Shown in pieces: positions 1 through 8,610 of a DNA stretch of 64,000 nt (position 1 is its first letter; each line of letters opens with the position of its first letter). The position numbers and the translations under genes are program-made. Source of the DNA: Corynebacterium jeikeium (GTDB lineage Bacteria > Actinomycetota > Actinomycetes > Mycobacteriales > Mycobacteriaceae); NCBI GenBank assembly GCA_003955985.1, contig CP033784.1:248001-312000 (forward strand), written 5' to 3'. The notes beneath the pieces are model-generated. The model worked only from the letters and a program-made list of their open reading frames with translations, did no database searches and was not told the origin of the DNA.

Positions 1-146
1 ATATCGACCTGATTTCCACTTCTGAGATTCGTATCTCGGTGCTGGTTAATGACCAGGATGTCGATAAGTCTGTGAAGGCTCTGCACGACGCTTTCAATCT
101 CGGTGGCGACACCGAGGCTGTTGTTTACGCTGGTACGGGACGTTAA
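1..146 (+). CDS. lysC: Aspartate kinase, C-terminal end (partial)
   Basis: The window opens inside a gene; the first complete codon is at 3 and the stop TAA is at 144-146. The visible residues include IRISVLVND and end with [10 protein letters not shown]. This is what the last beta-strand and helix of the regulatory ACT domain of corynebacterial and mycobacterial aspartokinase look like. The enzyme phosphorylates aspartate in the first step of the lysine, threonine, methionine and diaminopimelate pathway, and the ACT domains carry lysine/threonine feedback control. The asd gene starts 9 bases downstream, the conserved lysC-asd operon order of actinobacteria. Only about 48 residues are seen, so the call leans on that neighbour. 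Confidence 0.85.
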   Translation, partial: IDLISTSEIRISVLVNDQDVDKSVKALHDAFNLGGDTEAVVYAGTGR

Positions 147-1196
<1,050 letters not shown>

Positions 1197-1236
1197 TTGA
1201 GCGCAGTACTTAAAAGCGCAAAAAGTTAAGCCTCGG

Positions 1237-1323
1237 CACTTAGCGAACTTCGTGCTCTCAATGGCAACTACTCCCCACTAGTCGGTAACTGATTTCTCAG
1301 TCCAACTAATGGGGAGCAGTTCA
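1237..1323. mobile_element. Remnant of the IS3-family right end
   Basis: These 87 bases match 8219-8305 with a single difference (G versus A at about 1264). They comprise the right terminal inverted repeat plus the first bases of orfA of the complete element at 6869-8305. The remainder of the element is absent, so this is a solo end left by deletion or partial transposition. It is in the same orientation as the intact right end. Confidence 0.85.
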
Positions 1324-1482
1324 CATTTGTTGCGGTAGGGGGCCTATTTTTTCTTATTGACGCCCACGCTTTCCGCTTGGCTGCAGCGCCAGCGGAATGT
1401 GAGATTGTGCGAGCGCAGTGCTGGGGGGGGATTGCGTCACGGGAGGCGCCGGCGCCCTATTTGGCGGCGTGAGGATGTGCAG

Positions 1483-1505
1483 ATGTCGCTAGACCGGGAA
1501 TGCGT
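1483..1505 (+). repeat. 23-bp repeat, first copy
   Basis: The sequence ATGTCGCTAGACCGGGAAT followed by GCGT occurs exactly here and again at 1544-1566, 61 bases later. A 19-base inverted copy with one mismatch lies at 1647-1665. This copy stands outside the inverted pair and may be a leftover end of a second unit. Confidence 0.75.
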
Positions 1506-1543
1506 GGCCGACGGCGCCGTTTTTGGGGCGCTAGCAGGGGTGA

Positions 1544-1665
1544 ATGTCGCTAGACCGGGAATGCGTTAAAGACACTGATTTGCAGCTCCGCAAACCTGCA
1601 GGTCAGGGAATTGTCGCAAAATTCGGAGGCGCGCCTGTGCTGACAGATTCCCGTTCTAGCGACAT
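1544..1665. mobile_element. MITE-like unit with 19-bp terminal inverted repeats
   Basis: A 122-bp segment starts with ATGTCGCTAGACCGGGAAT and ends with the reverse complement of ATGTCGCTAGAACGGGAAT, so the ends are inverted repeats with one mismatch in 19. It has no coding capacity. The size and ends fit a miniature inverted-repeat element or a pair of IS ends brought together by deletion. No parent transposase with these ends is in the window. Confidence 0.45.
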
Positions 1666-1738
1666 TTCGACCTTCGAAGTGCAACTTTTCCGACAGTTGG
1701 TGCCACGAGTTGCAATAGCGCGAGCATCTCGGCACTGA

Positions 1739-1845
1739 GAGCCAGGGTGGCTAGGGTGGCCAGGGCGGTGACAGTGGCCAGAGTGGCTAGGGTGGCCAGA
1801 GTGGCGTCGGGTGGCCAGCGTGGCGACGGTGGCCAGGGCGGCGAT
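1739..1845 (+). repeat. Degenerate short tandem repeats (GGTGGCCAG type)
   Basis: About a dozen imperfect copies of a 9-12-base unit built around GTGGCCAG or GTGGCTAG run head to tail. Unit length varies and there are no unique spacers, so it is a low-complexity tandem array and not CRISPR. Its length probably varies among strains. Confidence 0.7.
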
Positions 1846-1896
1846 GGAGTCGGTAGCGGCCGAGCGGGAAGCGGACTAACTTAGGGCAGCCTGTTG

Positions 1897-1915
1897 TGTG
1901 GTTAGCCTTACCTGT
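1897..1915 (+). promoter_or_regulatory. Putative DtxR iron box
   Basis: TGTGGTTAGCCTTACCTGT matches the corynebacterial DtxR consensus TTAGGTTAGSCTAACCWAA at about 14 of 19 positions, including the central GGTTAGCCT. It lies about 110 bases before the siderophore-binding lipoprotein gene, where DtxR with iron would repress the operon. No expression evidence is available. Confidence 0.65.
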
Positions 1916-2027
1916 GTAATATAGACCCGATTACTGTGTTGGCCGTAGCCGAAAGAGGCCATCAGTCTCTTGGGGCTACGGGTACTTTACAGCGTCTCAA
2001 AGAGTTCCTTACACGTTAGGCTTTCAC

Positions 2028-2984
2028 ATGTTTCGAAACAATTCGCTGACCCGTCGAGCGGCGCTGAAGACCGCCGCTGTCTTGGCAGCATCCACTCTTG
2101 TTCTGTCTGGTTGCTCCCGAGGCGACGACGCGGCGGCGTCAAAAAATGAGGGCACCGGGGATGAGCGCATCGCCGCAGTTGGCCTGGGAGACAGCGATAC
2201 CTTGCTCGCTCTAGGCATCCAACCAGTCCTCGTAGCGCCCTGGGGTGCTGAGGGAGATGTTGATGCGTCTGGCGTCGGCCCATGGGCTACCGAAAAGCTC
2301 GGCGACAACAAGCCTGAAGTGGTTTACGGTACTGCCAACGGATTCACTGCTGAAATCCTGGAGAAGATCTCCGCCGCTAATCCGGACAAGATCATTGCGG
2401 TGAACTCTGCCGTAGACGCGCAGGCGAAGAAGGCGCTTAATGACATCGCCCCAACCACCGTTAAGCCAGACGGTGCCACGGACTGGCAGATCCCCTGGCG
2501 GGATCAGGTCAACCAGATCGCCGGCGCTGTAGACAAGCAAGAAGAAGGCGACAAACTCGTCGAAGAAACGCAGAAGGCCTTCGATGATTTCCAACAGCAG
2601 CACCCTGAGCTCAAAGGCAAGCGTGCGGCTATCGTCATGCCTTATCAGGGAAAGATCGGCCTGTACACCTCCGGTGACGGTCGCGGGCAGTTTATCAAGA
2701 GTCTGGGCTTCGAGATCCCGAAGGAGCTCGAAGGTAACGGGGGCGAGTTCTACCGCGACATCGCACCTGAGAACTACAGCGACCTCAACAACGTCGATTA
2801 CCTCTTCATCCTTGATTACCAGGGTGCCGCCGATACCTTGAAGAAGGATCCAACATTCAGCAAGCTGGACGTTGTTCGCGAAGGCAAGGTCCGCTGGATG
2901 GACGAAAACGTGGGCAATGCAATGAGTATGCCGAACCCATTGACCATCCCCTGGGCAGTCGACAAGTTCTCTGACGCAATTTAA
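2028..2984 (+). CDS. Iron-siderophore ABC transporter, substrate-binding lipoprotein
   Basis: A 318-residue exported lipoprotein of the FecB/FepB (periplasmic-binding, class III) type that captures a ferric siderophore outside the membrane. The N-terminus has a twin-arginine stretch TRRAALK, a hydrophobic segment and a lipobox LSGC with the lipidated cysteine at residue 29. The rest has the pattern of a two-lobed binding protein (GLGDSDTLLALGIQPV, then a long alpha-helical linker). It is the first gene of a four-gene operon with two permeases and an ATPase. The next gene starts immediately at its stop codon. A DtxR-like box upstream suggests iron repression. The exact siderophore cannot be told. 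Confidence 0.9.
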   Translation: MFRNNSLTRRAALKTAAVLAASTLVLSGCSRGDDAAASKNEGTGDERIAAVGLGDSDTLLALGIQPVLVAPWGAEGDVDASGVGPWATEKLGDNKPEVVYGTANGFTAEILEKISAANPDKIIAVNSAVDAQAKKALNDIAPTTVKPDGATDWQIPWRDQVNQIAGAVDKQEEGDKLVEETQKAFDDFQQQHPELKGKRAAIVMPYQGKIGLYTSGDGRGQFIKSLGFEIPKELEGNGGEFYRDIAPENYSDLNNVDYLFILDYQGAADTLKKDPTFSKLDVVREGKVRWMDENVGNAMSMPNPLTIPWAVDKFSDAI

Positions 2985-4031
2985 TTGAAAGTGTCCGTTT
3001 CAAGAACTCGACATTCTTTGGTGTTTTCCCGGCGTTTGCTTACTTCGGCCGCACTCGTTGGCTTGGCTTTGCTGCTGCTTGCCTCCCTGTACTTGGGTTC
3101 CAAAGATCTTTCCATTGGCGAAGTGACCAGCATCCTCATGCATGGTCCGCACCCATCTACGCAATCCGGCATCATTTGGGACTTGCGCGTTCCGCGCACC
3201 CTCTTGGCTGTGATCACAGGCGCAGCCCTGGCTATGGCGGGTGCCATTGCTCAGAGCTGGACCCGCAACCCCCTGGCAGATCCCGGCATTATCGGCGTGA
3301 ACGCTGGAGCAAGTTTCGCAGTCGCTGCGGCACTGACCTTGGGCTGGGCAACGACGGTCGGGGAGCGGACACTTGTAGGGCTCGTCGGGGCGGCCGTCGC
3401 TGCCTTAATCGTGCTGTTGATTTCCCGCGTATCGCGTAACCCGCTAACTCTGGTACTCGTGGGCGTGGGAGTTACCTTCGCCCTGCAAGCGGCCACGAAT
3501 ATGCTGAGCCTCTATTCTTCCGACACCCTGGAAGGGCTCCGCCGCTGGACCGTTGGCTCTACAGCTGGGCGGGGTATGGAAGACGTGGCCTTAGCTGCTT
3601 TAGGTCTAGCACTAGGTGCTCTATGTGGTGCGCTTGCAGCACGCCCGCTGGATCTACTTGCGATGGGAGAGGACTCCGCCCGTTCCCTTGGCAGCTCGCC
3701 CACGAGAACCCGCTTGTTGGCTGCCGCAGCGGTGATCATCCTCGCCGGCTCGGCGACAGCCACTGTGGGGCTTGTGACATTCGTGGGCTTCGCCGTGCCA
3801 CACCTACTACGCCCGTTTACCGGCCCGTCCCTGACTCGCCTCTTGCTGCCGACCGGCATTGTTGGTGGCGCGGCTGTGTTGCTAGCCGATATTGTGGGCC
3901 GCTTCGTCCTGCAGCCTAACGAGCTGGAAATGTCCATTGTCTTAGCTATTGTCGGTGCCCCAGTGATGATTCTGGCGGTGCGACGTAAGAAGAGTTCACC
4001 GACCTCGAATGACTCGGAGCTGACGATATGA
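2985..4031 (+). CDS. Iron-siderophore ABC transporter permease (FecCD family), first subunit
   Basis: A 348-residue multi-pass membrane protein of the FecCD type, normally ten helices per subunit, which forms half of the channel for the ferric siderophore. Recognisable family segments are WDLRVPRTLLAVITGAALA and NPLADPGIIGVNAGASFAV near the N-terminus and TFVGFAVPHLLRP in the C-terminal half. It starts with TTG at 2985 directly after the upstream stop, or with GTG at 2991; no strong Shine-Dalgarno site is visible, suggesting translational coupling. It overlaps the next permease by 4 bases (ATGA). Confidence 0.92.
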   Translation: MKVSVSRTRHSLVFSRRLLTSAALVGLALLLLASLYLGSKDLSIGEVTSILMHGPHPSTQSGIIWDLRVPRTLLAVITGAALAMAGAIAQSWTRNPLADPGIIGVNAGASFAVAAALTLGWATTVGERTLVGLVGAAVAALIVLLISRVSRNPLTLVLVGVGVTFALQAATNMLSLYSSDTLEGLRRWTVGSTAGRGMEDVALAALGLALGALCGALAARPLDLLAMGEDSARSLGSSPTRTRLLAAAAVIILAGSATATVGLVTFVGFAVPHLLRPFTGPSLTRLLLPTGIVGGAAVLLADIVGRFVLQPNELEMSIVLAIVGAPVMILAVRRKKSSPTSNDSELTI

Positions 4032-5080
4032 GCGATATGACGTCTATCCGTAGTATTAAGCGTTCACGAAGCAGACGCGTCCTGGCGGCTTCGGCAGGGT
4101 TCGCCCTCATAGCGGCTCTTTGTTACTGCTTAATCCTGGGGCAAGGAGCGGTGAAGCTCAGCCCGATGGAAGTCATCGAGGTTCTCACCGGTGGGGGCAC
4201 ACAGCAAGCAATCAACGTGGTGTGGGATCTCCGCCTGCCTGTAGCAATCGCTACCGTTCTGGTCGGCGCGGCTCTAGGGCTGGCAGGTGCGTGGACTCAG
4301 ACCATGGCCCGCAATCCGCTGGCCAGCCCGGACATTCTCGGTGTATCCGGCGGCGCGGCGGTTTTGGTTGTGGCGGGCACCGTAGTTACCCGCCCTGCAT
4401 GGAGTGAGGGGGTGCCGACGTTCTGGTGGCGTGCTGCACTCGCTTTGCTTGGCGCACTAGTGATCGTTGGTTTGCTCGTTCTACTCGGTGGCTTCGGGAC
4501 GTCGCAGCGCGTAGTGGTCATCGGCCTGGCACTGTCTTTCCTCACGCAGTCTTTAGTGCAGTATCTCCTGCTCCGGGCTGACTTAACTCGTGCCACGGAT
4601 GCCCAAACTTGGCTCGCTGGGTCTACCGGCTTTGTGCGTATGGAAGCTTTGTTTCCTATGGTGTTGGGCCTGTTGCCCTTCGTAGTTTTAGGCCTTTGTG
4701 TTACGCGCGATGTCCCTCTTCTTTCTCATGATGACGCCACCGCGTCCACACTTGGGGTAAATGTCACGAGGGTGCGCGCTATTTTGCTCATTGCCGCAAC
4801 GGGCATTGTCGCGGTGGTGGTTTCCTTTGTCGGCCCAATTGGATTCGTGGCACTATTGGCTCCTCAGCTGGCCAAGCTGGTGGCCGGAACGCCCACGCCC
4901 CATCCGTTGTGCTCTACTTTTGCAGGCGCTGCTCTATTAGCTGCGTGCGCCGTCGTGGCGGGCGCACTGCCATTTACATCCCCTGTGGGTTTGGTTACCG
5001 CCATCATCGGTGGCCCCGCGTTGGTGTTGCTTGTGTGGTTGGCGGCCCGTCGCGGAACTCTGAAAGGAATGGTTCAATGA
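4028..5080 (+). CDS. Iron-siderophore ABC transporter permease (FecCD family), second subunit
   Basis: A 350-residue FecCD-type permease, partner of the preceding gene. Diagnostic stretches are VWDLRLPVAIATVLVGAAL, NPLASPDILGVSGGAAVLV and SFVGPIGFVALLAPQLAKL. The two permeases are clearly paralogous and would form the heterodimeric channel. The gene overlaps its neighbours on both sides (ATGA junctions), and an AAAGGA site before the ATPase start lies inside its 3' end. Substrate specificity is not readable. Confidence 0.92.
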   Translation: MSDMTSIRSIKRSRSRRVLAASAGFALIAALCYCLILGQGAVKLSPMEVIEVLTGGGTQQAINVVWDLRLPVAIATVLVGAALGLAGAWTQTMARNPLASPDILGVSGGAAVLVVAGTVVTRPAWSEGVPTFWWRAALALLGALVIVGLLVLLGGFGTSQRVVVIGLALSFLTQSLVQYLLLRADLTRATDAQTWLAGSTGFVRMEALFPMVLGLLPFVVLGLCVTRDVPLLSHDDATASTLGVNVTRVRAILLIAATGIVAVVVSFVGPIGFVALLAPQLAKLVAGTPTPHPLCSTFAGAALLAACAVVAGALPFTSPVGLVTAIIGGPALVLLVWLAARRGTLKGMVQ

Positions 5081-5871
5081 ACGTTCAAGTTGATCACGTC
5101 ACCGTGGGCTACAACGACGGCCCAAGCATTGTTAAGGACGTGTCTTTCACTGCAGAGCCCGGGAAGGTCACCACGCTCTTAGGCCCCAATGGTTGTGGCA
5201 AGTCGACGTTGCTCAAGACGCTTTCTCGGCTGCTTGCTCCCGCCGAAGGACGGGTTCTTGTAGAGAAAAAGGACGTGCATAGTTTGCGGTCGCGCGAAGC
5301 CGCCCAACTAATTGCGCTTTTGCCACAACACCCGCTGTGTCCGGCGGGATTGACCGTTGGAGAACTTGTGGAGCGCGGACGGCACCCTTATCGTCGATCG
5401 CTCTGGGGTGGGGGAGCGACGGCGTCAGAAGATAAAGAAAAAGTGCGCGAGGCGCTGAAGAAGACGAAGGTTGACCATCTTGTTGCCCGCGACGTGGCGG
5501 AGCTTTCTGGCGGCCAGCGGCAGCGGGTCTGGATGGCGATGGTGTTGGCGCAGGATACGCCAATTGTGCTGTTGGACGAACCGACTACCTACCTAGATCC
5601 GGCACATGCGATAGAGATTCTAAGTATCGTGCGGGAGCTCGCTCAAGAGGGCAAGACGGTGATTACCGTACTTCATGATCTTGGCCTGGCGGGAGCTTTT
5701 AGCGACGAGATGATCGTCATGAAGGAAGGGGAAAAGATCGCCGAGGGTTCTCCAAAGGAGGCTCTGACGGTGGATGTGTTGCGCGAGGCATATGGCCTGA
5801 ATGCCGAGGTGTGGGAAGATCCCCGCGGTATGGCTCCGATTATTGTGCCGCGAGGGATTGTGGCTAATTAA
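5077..5871 (+). CDS. Iron-siderophore ABC transporter ATP-binding protein
   Basis: A 264-residue ATPase of the FecE/FhuC type that energises the importer from the cytoplasmic side. Walker A GPNGCGKST is at residues 36-44, followed by the signature LSGGQRQRV and Walker B IVLLDEPTTYLD. The ATG at 5077 overlaps the permease stop and has AAAGGA upstream. A longer in-frame reading begins inside the permease gene and is not used, because conserved homology begins at this methionine. The gene's stop overlaps the convergent siderophore-interacting gene by 4 bases. Confidence 0.95.
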   Translation: MNVQVDHVTVGYNDGPSIVKDVSFTAEPGKVTTLLGPNGCGKSTLLKTLSRLLAPAEGRVLVEKKDVHSLRSREAAQLIALLPQHPLCPAGLTVGELVERGRHPYRRSLWGGGATASEDKEKVREALKKTKVDHLVARDVAELSGGQRQRVWMAMVLAQDTPIVLLDEPTTYLDPAHAIEILSIVRELAQEGKTVITVLHDLGLAGAFSDEMIVMKEGEKIAEGSPKEALTVDVLREAYGLNAEVWEDPRGMAPIIVPRGIVAN

Positions 5872-6791
5872 GGCCGTGCCCTGCCTAGGAACCAATAGGG
5901 GCACCACTGCACGGATTCGCTATTGAGGCCCCAGGTGTGAATTGCGTGGCGCCGTACTTCCTTGCAGAGCTGTCCTTCACCCGCGACCCAGACGTACTTC
6001 GACTGTGTTGCGGGGTGTTCGGCACGGTCCAGTTGCTGTAGGTGGGACATCACTGCCGTGCTGAAGTCCGTTGTAGCGCTAAACAGCACTTCTAGGCTGC
6101 CCAGCTTGCTCTCCCAGTCGGCGACGAGGGATGGCTCGAGGTCACCATGGTTCTCGGCGACCACTACGAGGTGTATGTCGCGCAACTGTTCCGGGGCAAA
6201 CGCATCCGCGTAATCCAAAATGGCGCGAACGGAAGGTACGGCAGATGGGTCTGCGATAAGTGTTTGTGAACTTTGCGCGCGGTGCCAGAGGCCCTGGCAT
6301 GTCCAGATGCCTACCTGGTCGCCAACACGAGTTGCAAGAGCCCAGGCGAGCCCTGGTCCGACGTGCTCATCCTTTGGATTTTTGACGCCATGTGTCGCCA
6401 CGTCGAAAGTTATCTGTCCGCACTCGGGATCGAGTGAGCGTACGGTGTACCAACGTAAATTTGGGCGTTGGGTCTCCGGCATGGCTGTAACGCTTGCGCG
6501 GATATTGGCGCCACCTCCGTGGAGGGGTAAATGGAGATTCTCGCCGGGCTTAGCCGGCATAAAGAGGCCAAAGAATTCGTCCGGGCCGGAAAGCTGAAAG
6601 CCGACTAGCTCGGGGGAGCGGATGACAATCCTCTGCAGGTTTTCTGCCGGGGCGCTGACGTCATAAACAGTGGCGCGGATGATTCGATGGTGCGGTTCAG
6701 AAGGGGCGGCCAAGAGTAGGTGGTCAGAAAAGGCCGCGCGGTAGGCGGAAGTGTTCGTCGGAGTGTTCAGGGTAACTGGGTTCGAGGTCAT
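5868..6791 (-). CDS. Siderophore-interacting FAD-binding protein (ViuB/SIP family)
   Basis: A 307-residue cytoplasmic flavoprotein of the SIP family, which releases iron from imported ferric siderophores by reduction using NAD(P)H or ferredoxin. Visible marks are the FAD-contacting RWYTVRSLD in the N-terminal barrel, a C-terminal SIP domain with VWVAGEGQLCKEVRRH, and the family tail YWFLGRARP. It faces the transporter operon convergently, which makes functional sense: import, then iron release. A strong DtxR-like box lies only 9 bases before the start and there is no clear Shine-Dalgarno site, so the message may be leaderless and iron-repressed. Confidence 0.9.
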   Translation of the reverse strand: MTSNPVTLNTPTNTSAYRAAFSDHLLLAAPSEPHHRIIRATVYDVSAPAENLQRIVIRSPELVGFQLSGPDEFFGLFMPAKPGENLHLPLHGGGANIRASVTAMPETQRPNLRWYTVRSLDPECGQITFDVATHGVKNPKDEHVGPGLAWALATRVGDQVGIWTCQGLWHRAQSSQTLIADPSAVPSVRAILDYADAFAPEQLRDIHLVVVAENHGDLEPSLVADWESKLGSLEVLFSATTDFSTAVMSHLQQLDRAEHPATQSKYVWVAGEGQLCKEVRRHAIHTWGLNSESVQWCPYWFLGRARP

Positions 6792-6799
6792 AGTGGGAG

Positions 6800-6818
6800 T
6801 TAACTTACCCTTACCTAA
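6800..6818 (-). promoter_or_regulatory. Putative DtxR iron box
   Basis: Read on the minus strand, TTAGGTAAGGGTAAGTTAA matches the 19-base DtxR consensus at about 15 positions. It lies 9 bases upstream of the siderophore-interacting protein start, where it would overlap the promoter or transcription start. It is the better of the two boxes in this locus. Confidence 0.7.
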
Positions 6819-6902
6819 AGCAAAAGTGAAAGGGTGAGGGGCAGAAAAAGCCCCGCGGGGATCCGAGGTGAACTGGTCCCCGAAAGTTGGACTGGTTTAA
6901 CT

Positions 6903-7724
6903 CTAGGCGGTTAGGGCTTCAAGGGTCTGATTTCGATATTGCATCGGGGTCAGGCCCTTGAGTCGTTGTTGGACGCGTTCGGTGTTGTACCACTGGATGT
7001 ATTCGTCGATTACTTGGTTGAACTCTGCGACCGTGTCGAAGACTTCTCCGTGGTACATCTCGGTTTTCACGTGCCCGAAGAAATTTTCCATGACCGCGTT
7101 GTCGTAACAGTTGGCTTTACGCGACATCGACTGAACACCGCCGTTGTCGCCGATCAGGTCACGCCAGGAGGCATGCTGGTACTGGAAACCTTGGTCAGTG
7201 TGCATCATCCACCCGGGTTCAGGTGCCCACGCCGCGATCGCCTTGGACAAAGAATCGGTGGTCAACGCTGTCGACGGCGATGTAGCCACGGTGTGGGCAA
7301 CGATTGAGCGGTCGAACAAGTCCATCACCGGTGACAGGTAGACCTTGCGGCCTGCAACCCTGAACTCGGTGACGTCGCTGACAAAGACGGTATTTGGCTT
7401 ATCTGGGGTGAATTTGCGGTCAAGTTTATTGTCAGCAATGCGGCTGATCGTCCCAACATAGGAAATATACGGTCTGCGCTGGCGAATCTTAGCTCGAAGC
7501 CCCATCTGGCGCATGAGTTTGTAGACGAGTTTGTGGTTGACCACCCAGCCCTGGTTGCGTAGGTCAAGTAGCACTCGCCGGTAGCCGTAGCGATGCTTGT
7601 TACGCTCGAAGCTTTCCCGAATCGCTTGCTTGAGAACGGCGTGGTTATCTGGCTTACTGAGTCGTTGTTGGTGGTAGAAGAACGTCGACCGTGGGATACC
7701 TGCTGCCTCTAGGAGATATTCCAA
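6903..7724 (-). CDS. IS3-family transposase, orfB (rve integrase domain)
   Basis: A 273-residue orfB product with an HTH_21-like N-terminus followed by the DDE catalytic core: Asp in VSDVTEF, Asp in MHTDQGFQY and Glu in DNAVMENFFGHVK, with the usual YNTERVQQRLKGLTP ending. In IS3 elements it is made as an orfAB fusion by -1 slippage on an A-run. The frame stays open upstream to the 7-A run at 7795-7801 (minus strand), so the true fused product would be longer than this TTG-started reading. Confidence 0.9.
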   Translation of the reverse strand: MEYLLEAAGIPRSTFFYHQQRLSKPDNHAVLKQAIRESFERNKHRYGYRRVLLDLRNQGWVVNHKLVYKLMRQMGLRAKIRQRRPYISYVGTISRIADNKLDRKFTPDKPNTVFVSDVTEFRVAGRKVYLSPVMDLFDRSIVAHTVATSPSTALTTDSLSKAIAAWAPEPGWMMHTDQGFQYQHASWRDLIGDNGGVQSMSRKANCYDNAVMENFFGHVKTEMYHGEVFDTVAEFNQVIDEYIQWYNTERVQQRLKGLTPMQYRNQTLEALTA

Positions 7725-7762
7725 GCGGTGGTGAGACTTGAGGATGACAATCGCCTGGACTT

Positions 7763-8249
7763 TCAGGCGCGTCCCTGATTCCTCAAGTCCCGCATTTTTT
7801 TAGATAGGCATTTTCGGCCCGCAACCGTTCGTTTTCGCGACGCAGCTTGTCTTCCTCCGACAGCGGCTTCGGCGTGACCGATCCTTTGGGCCTGCCCTTC
7901 GGCTTTGGTTTCAACGCGTCATCGCCGTCTTTGCGCCATTTCCACGACCACCCGCGGACCAGCTGCTGTGATGACAGGCCAAATTCACGTGCAAGATCCA
8001 TCGCTGTCTCGCCAGCAAGGTGGCGTTGGACAACTTCCTTCTTGATCTCGAACGAGTACTGCTGCTTAGTCGGTTTCTCCACAAGACATAGCCTGCATGC
8101 AGCTTAAACCGACGACAGAGCATACGGGCGGCATACTTGGAGACACCAAGGGCATTGGCAGCGGCTGTATAACCCATGCCTTGCTCAAATAGTTCAACCA
8201 ACTGCTCGCGCTGATATTCACTTAGCGAACTTCGTGCTCTCAATGACAA
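7763..8249 (-). pseudogene. IS3-family orfA, broken by two single-base losses
   Basis: The reading starts at a TTG at 8249 with a helix-turn-helix region (SEYQREQLVELFEQGMGYT) and shifts frame near 8090. It continues from about 8082 with a second HTH (SFEIKKEVVQRHLAGETAM) and a leucine-zipper-like tail ERLRAENAYLKK. At the A-run (7795-7801) it shifts again: one more A would restore the common orfA ending KKMRDLRNQGRA with a stop at 7763-7765. Family orfA proteins are normally one frame, so I infer two one-base deletions. Sequencing error in homopolymers is an alternative for the second. Confidence 0.7.
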
Positions 8250-8305
8250 CTACTCCCCACTAGTCGGTAACTGATTTCTCAGTCCAACTAATGGGGAGCA
8301 GTTCA

Positions 8306-8610
8306 TTAGGTGCCGAGGCTTTTCTGCTGGAAAAGGCGAGCCTGGTTTGGGGTGACCAAACGGCTAGCAATGTGACCCGTGACATGCGACGTTTGGGCAT
8401 AAGTGCAGGTTAAATTTTGCCGTTATTCTGTTTCCAATTTCCTGGCTGAAGTGGGTCGAATTTCTATATTGTGACCGTTTTTCATCACCGGTACGGTTTT
8501 CGTGTGAGCACGGCAGTGGCCGCAAAGGAGAAGGCGAGAAGCCCTTTACCTTCAGCTCTGGGCATCGCGCCACACCATTTATCTACACTTCATTTTTCTA
8601 AAGGATCATC
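8306..8610. other. Upstream region of the Gly/Gln-repeat gene
   Basis: About 305 bases with no gene I trust. It starts with GTGCCGAGGCTT, an inverted copy of 1228-1239, and includes a small palindrome GTTTGGGGTGACCAAAC near 8346. It ends with AAAGGA ahead of the ATG at 8611. A short minus-strand reading at 8364-8573 has no support. Confidence 0.5.

Larger units (their letters stand above)
1197..2027. other. Repeat-rich intergenic gap between asd and the siderophore operon
   Basis: About 830 bases without a convincing gene. From left to right it holds an IS3-family right-end remnant, a 23-bp direct repeat with a third inverted copy (a MITE-like unit), a block of short GGTGGCCAG-type tandem repeats, and the iron-regulated promoter region of the siderophore operon. 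Short ORFs here overlap the repeats and look spurious. Confidence 0.7.
6869..8305 (-). mobile_element. IS3-family insertion sequence (complete ends)
   Basis: The 1437-bp element is bounded by imperfect inverted repeats. The left end starts TGAACTGGTCCCC and the right end, read on the minus strand, starts TGAACTGCTCCCC; both continue to AGTTGGACT. It carries orfA and orfB on the minus strand in IS3 order. No clean target duplication is visible at the outer edges. orfA appears to hold two single-base deletions, so this copy is probably not autonomous. An 87-bp copy of the right end is at 1237-1323. Confidence 0.88.

Noticed and set aside
1739-1845. Short tandem repeats considered as a CRISPR or origin array
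   Set aside because: Units are 9-12 bases, degenerate and contiguous; no spacers and no replication genes nearby.
8379-8394. TGTGACCCGTGACATG as a GlxR site
   Set aside because: The second half does not match TCACA and spacing is off.
8364-8573. 69-residue minus-strand frame upstream of the Gly/Gln-repeat gene
   Set aside because: No start context, no homology and it crosses the likely promoter of the 8611 gene.
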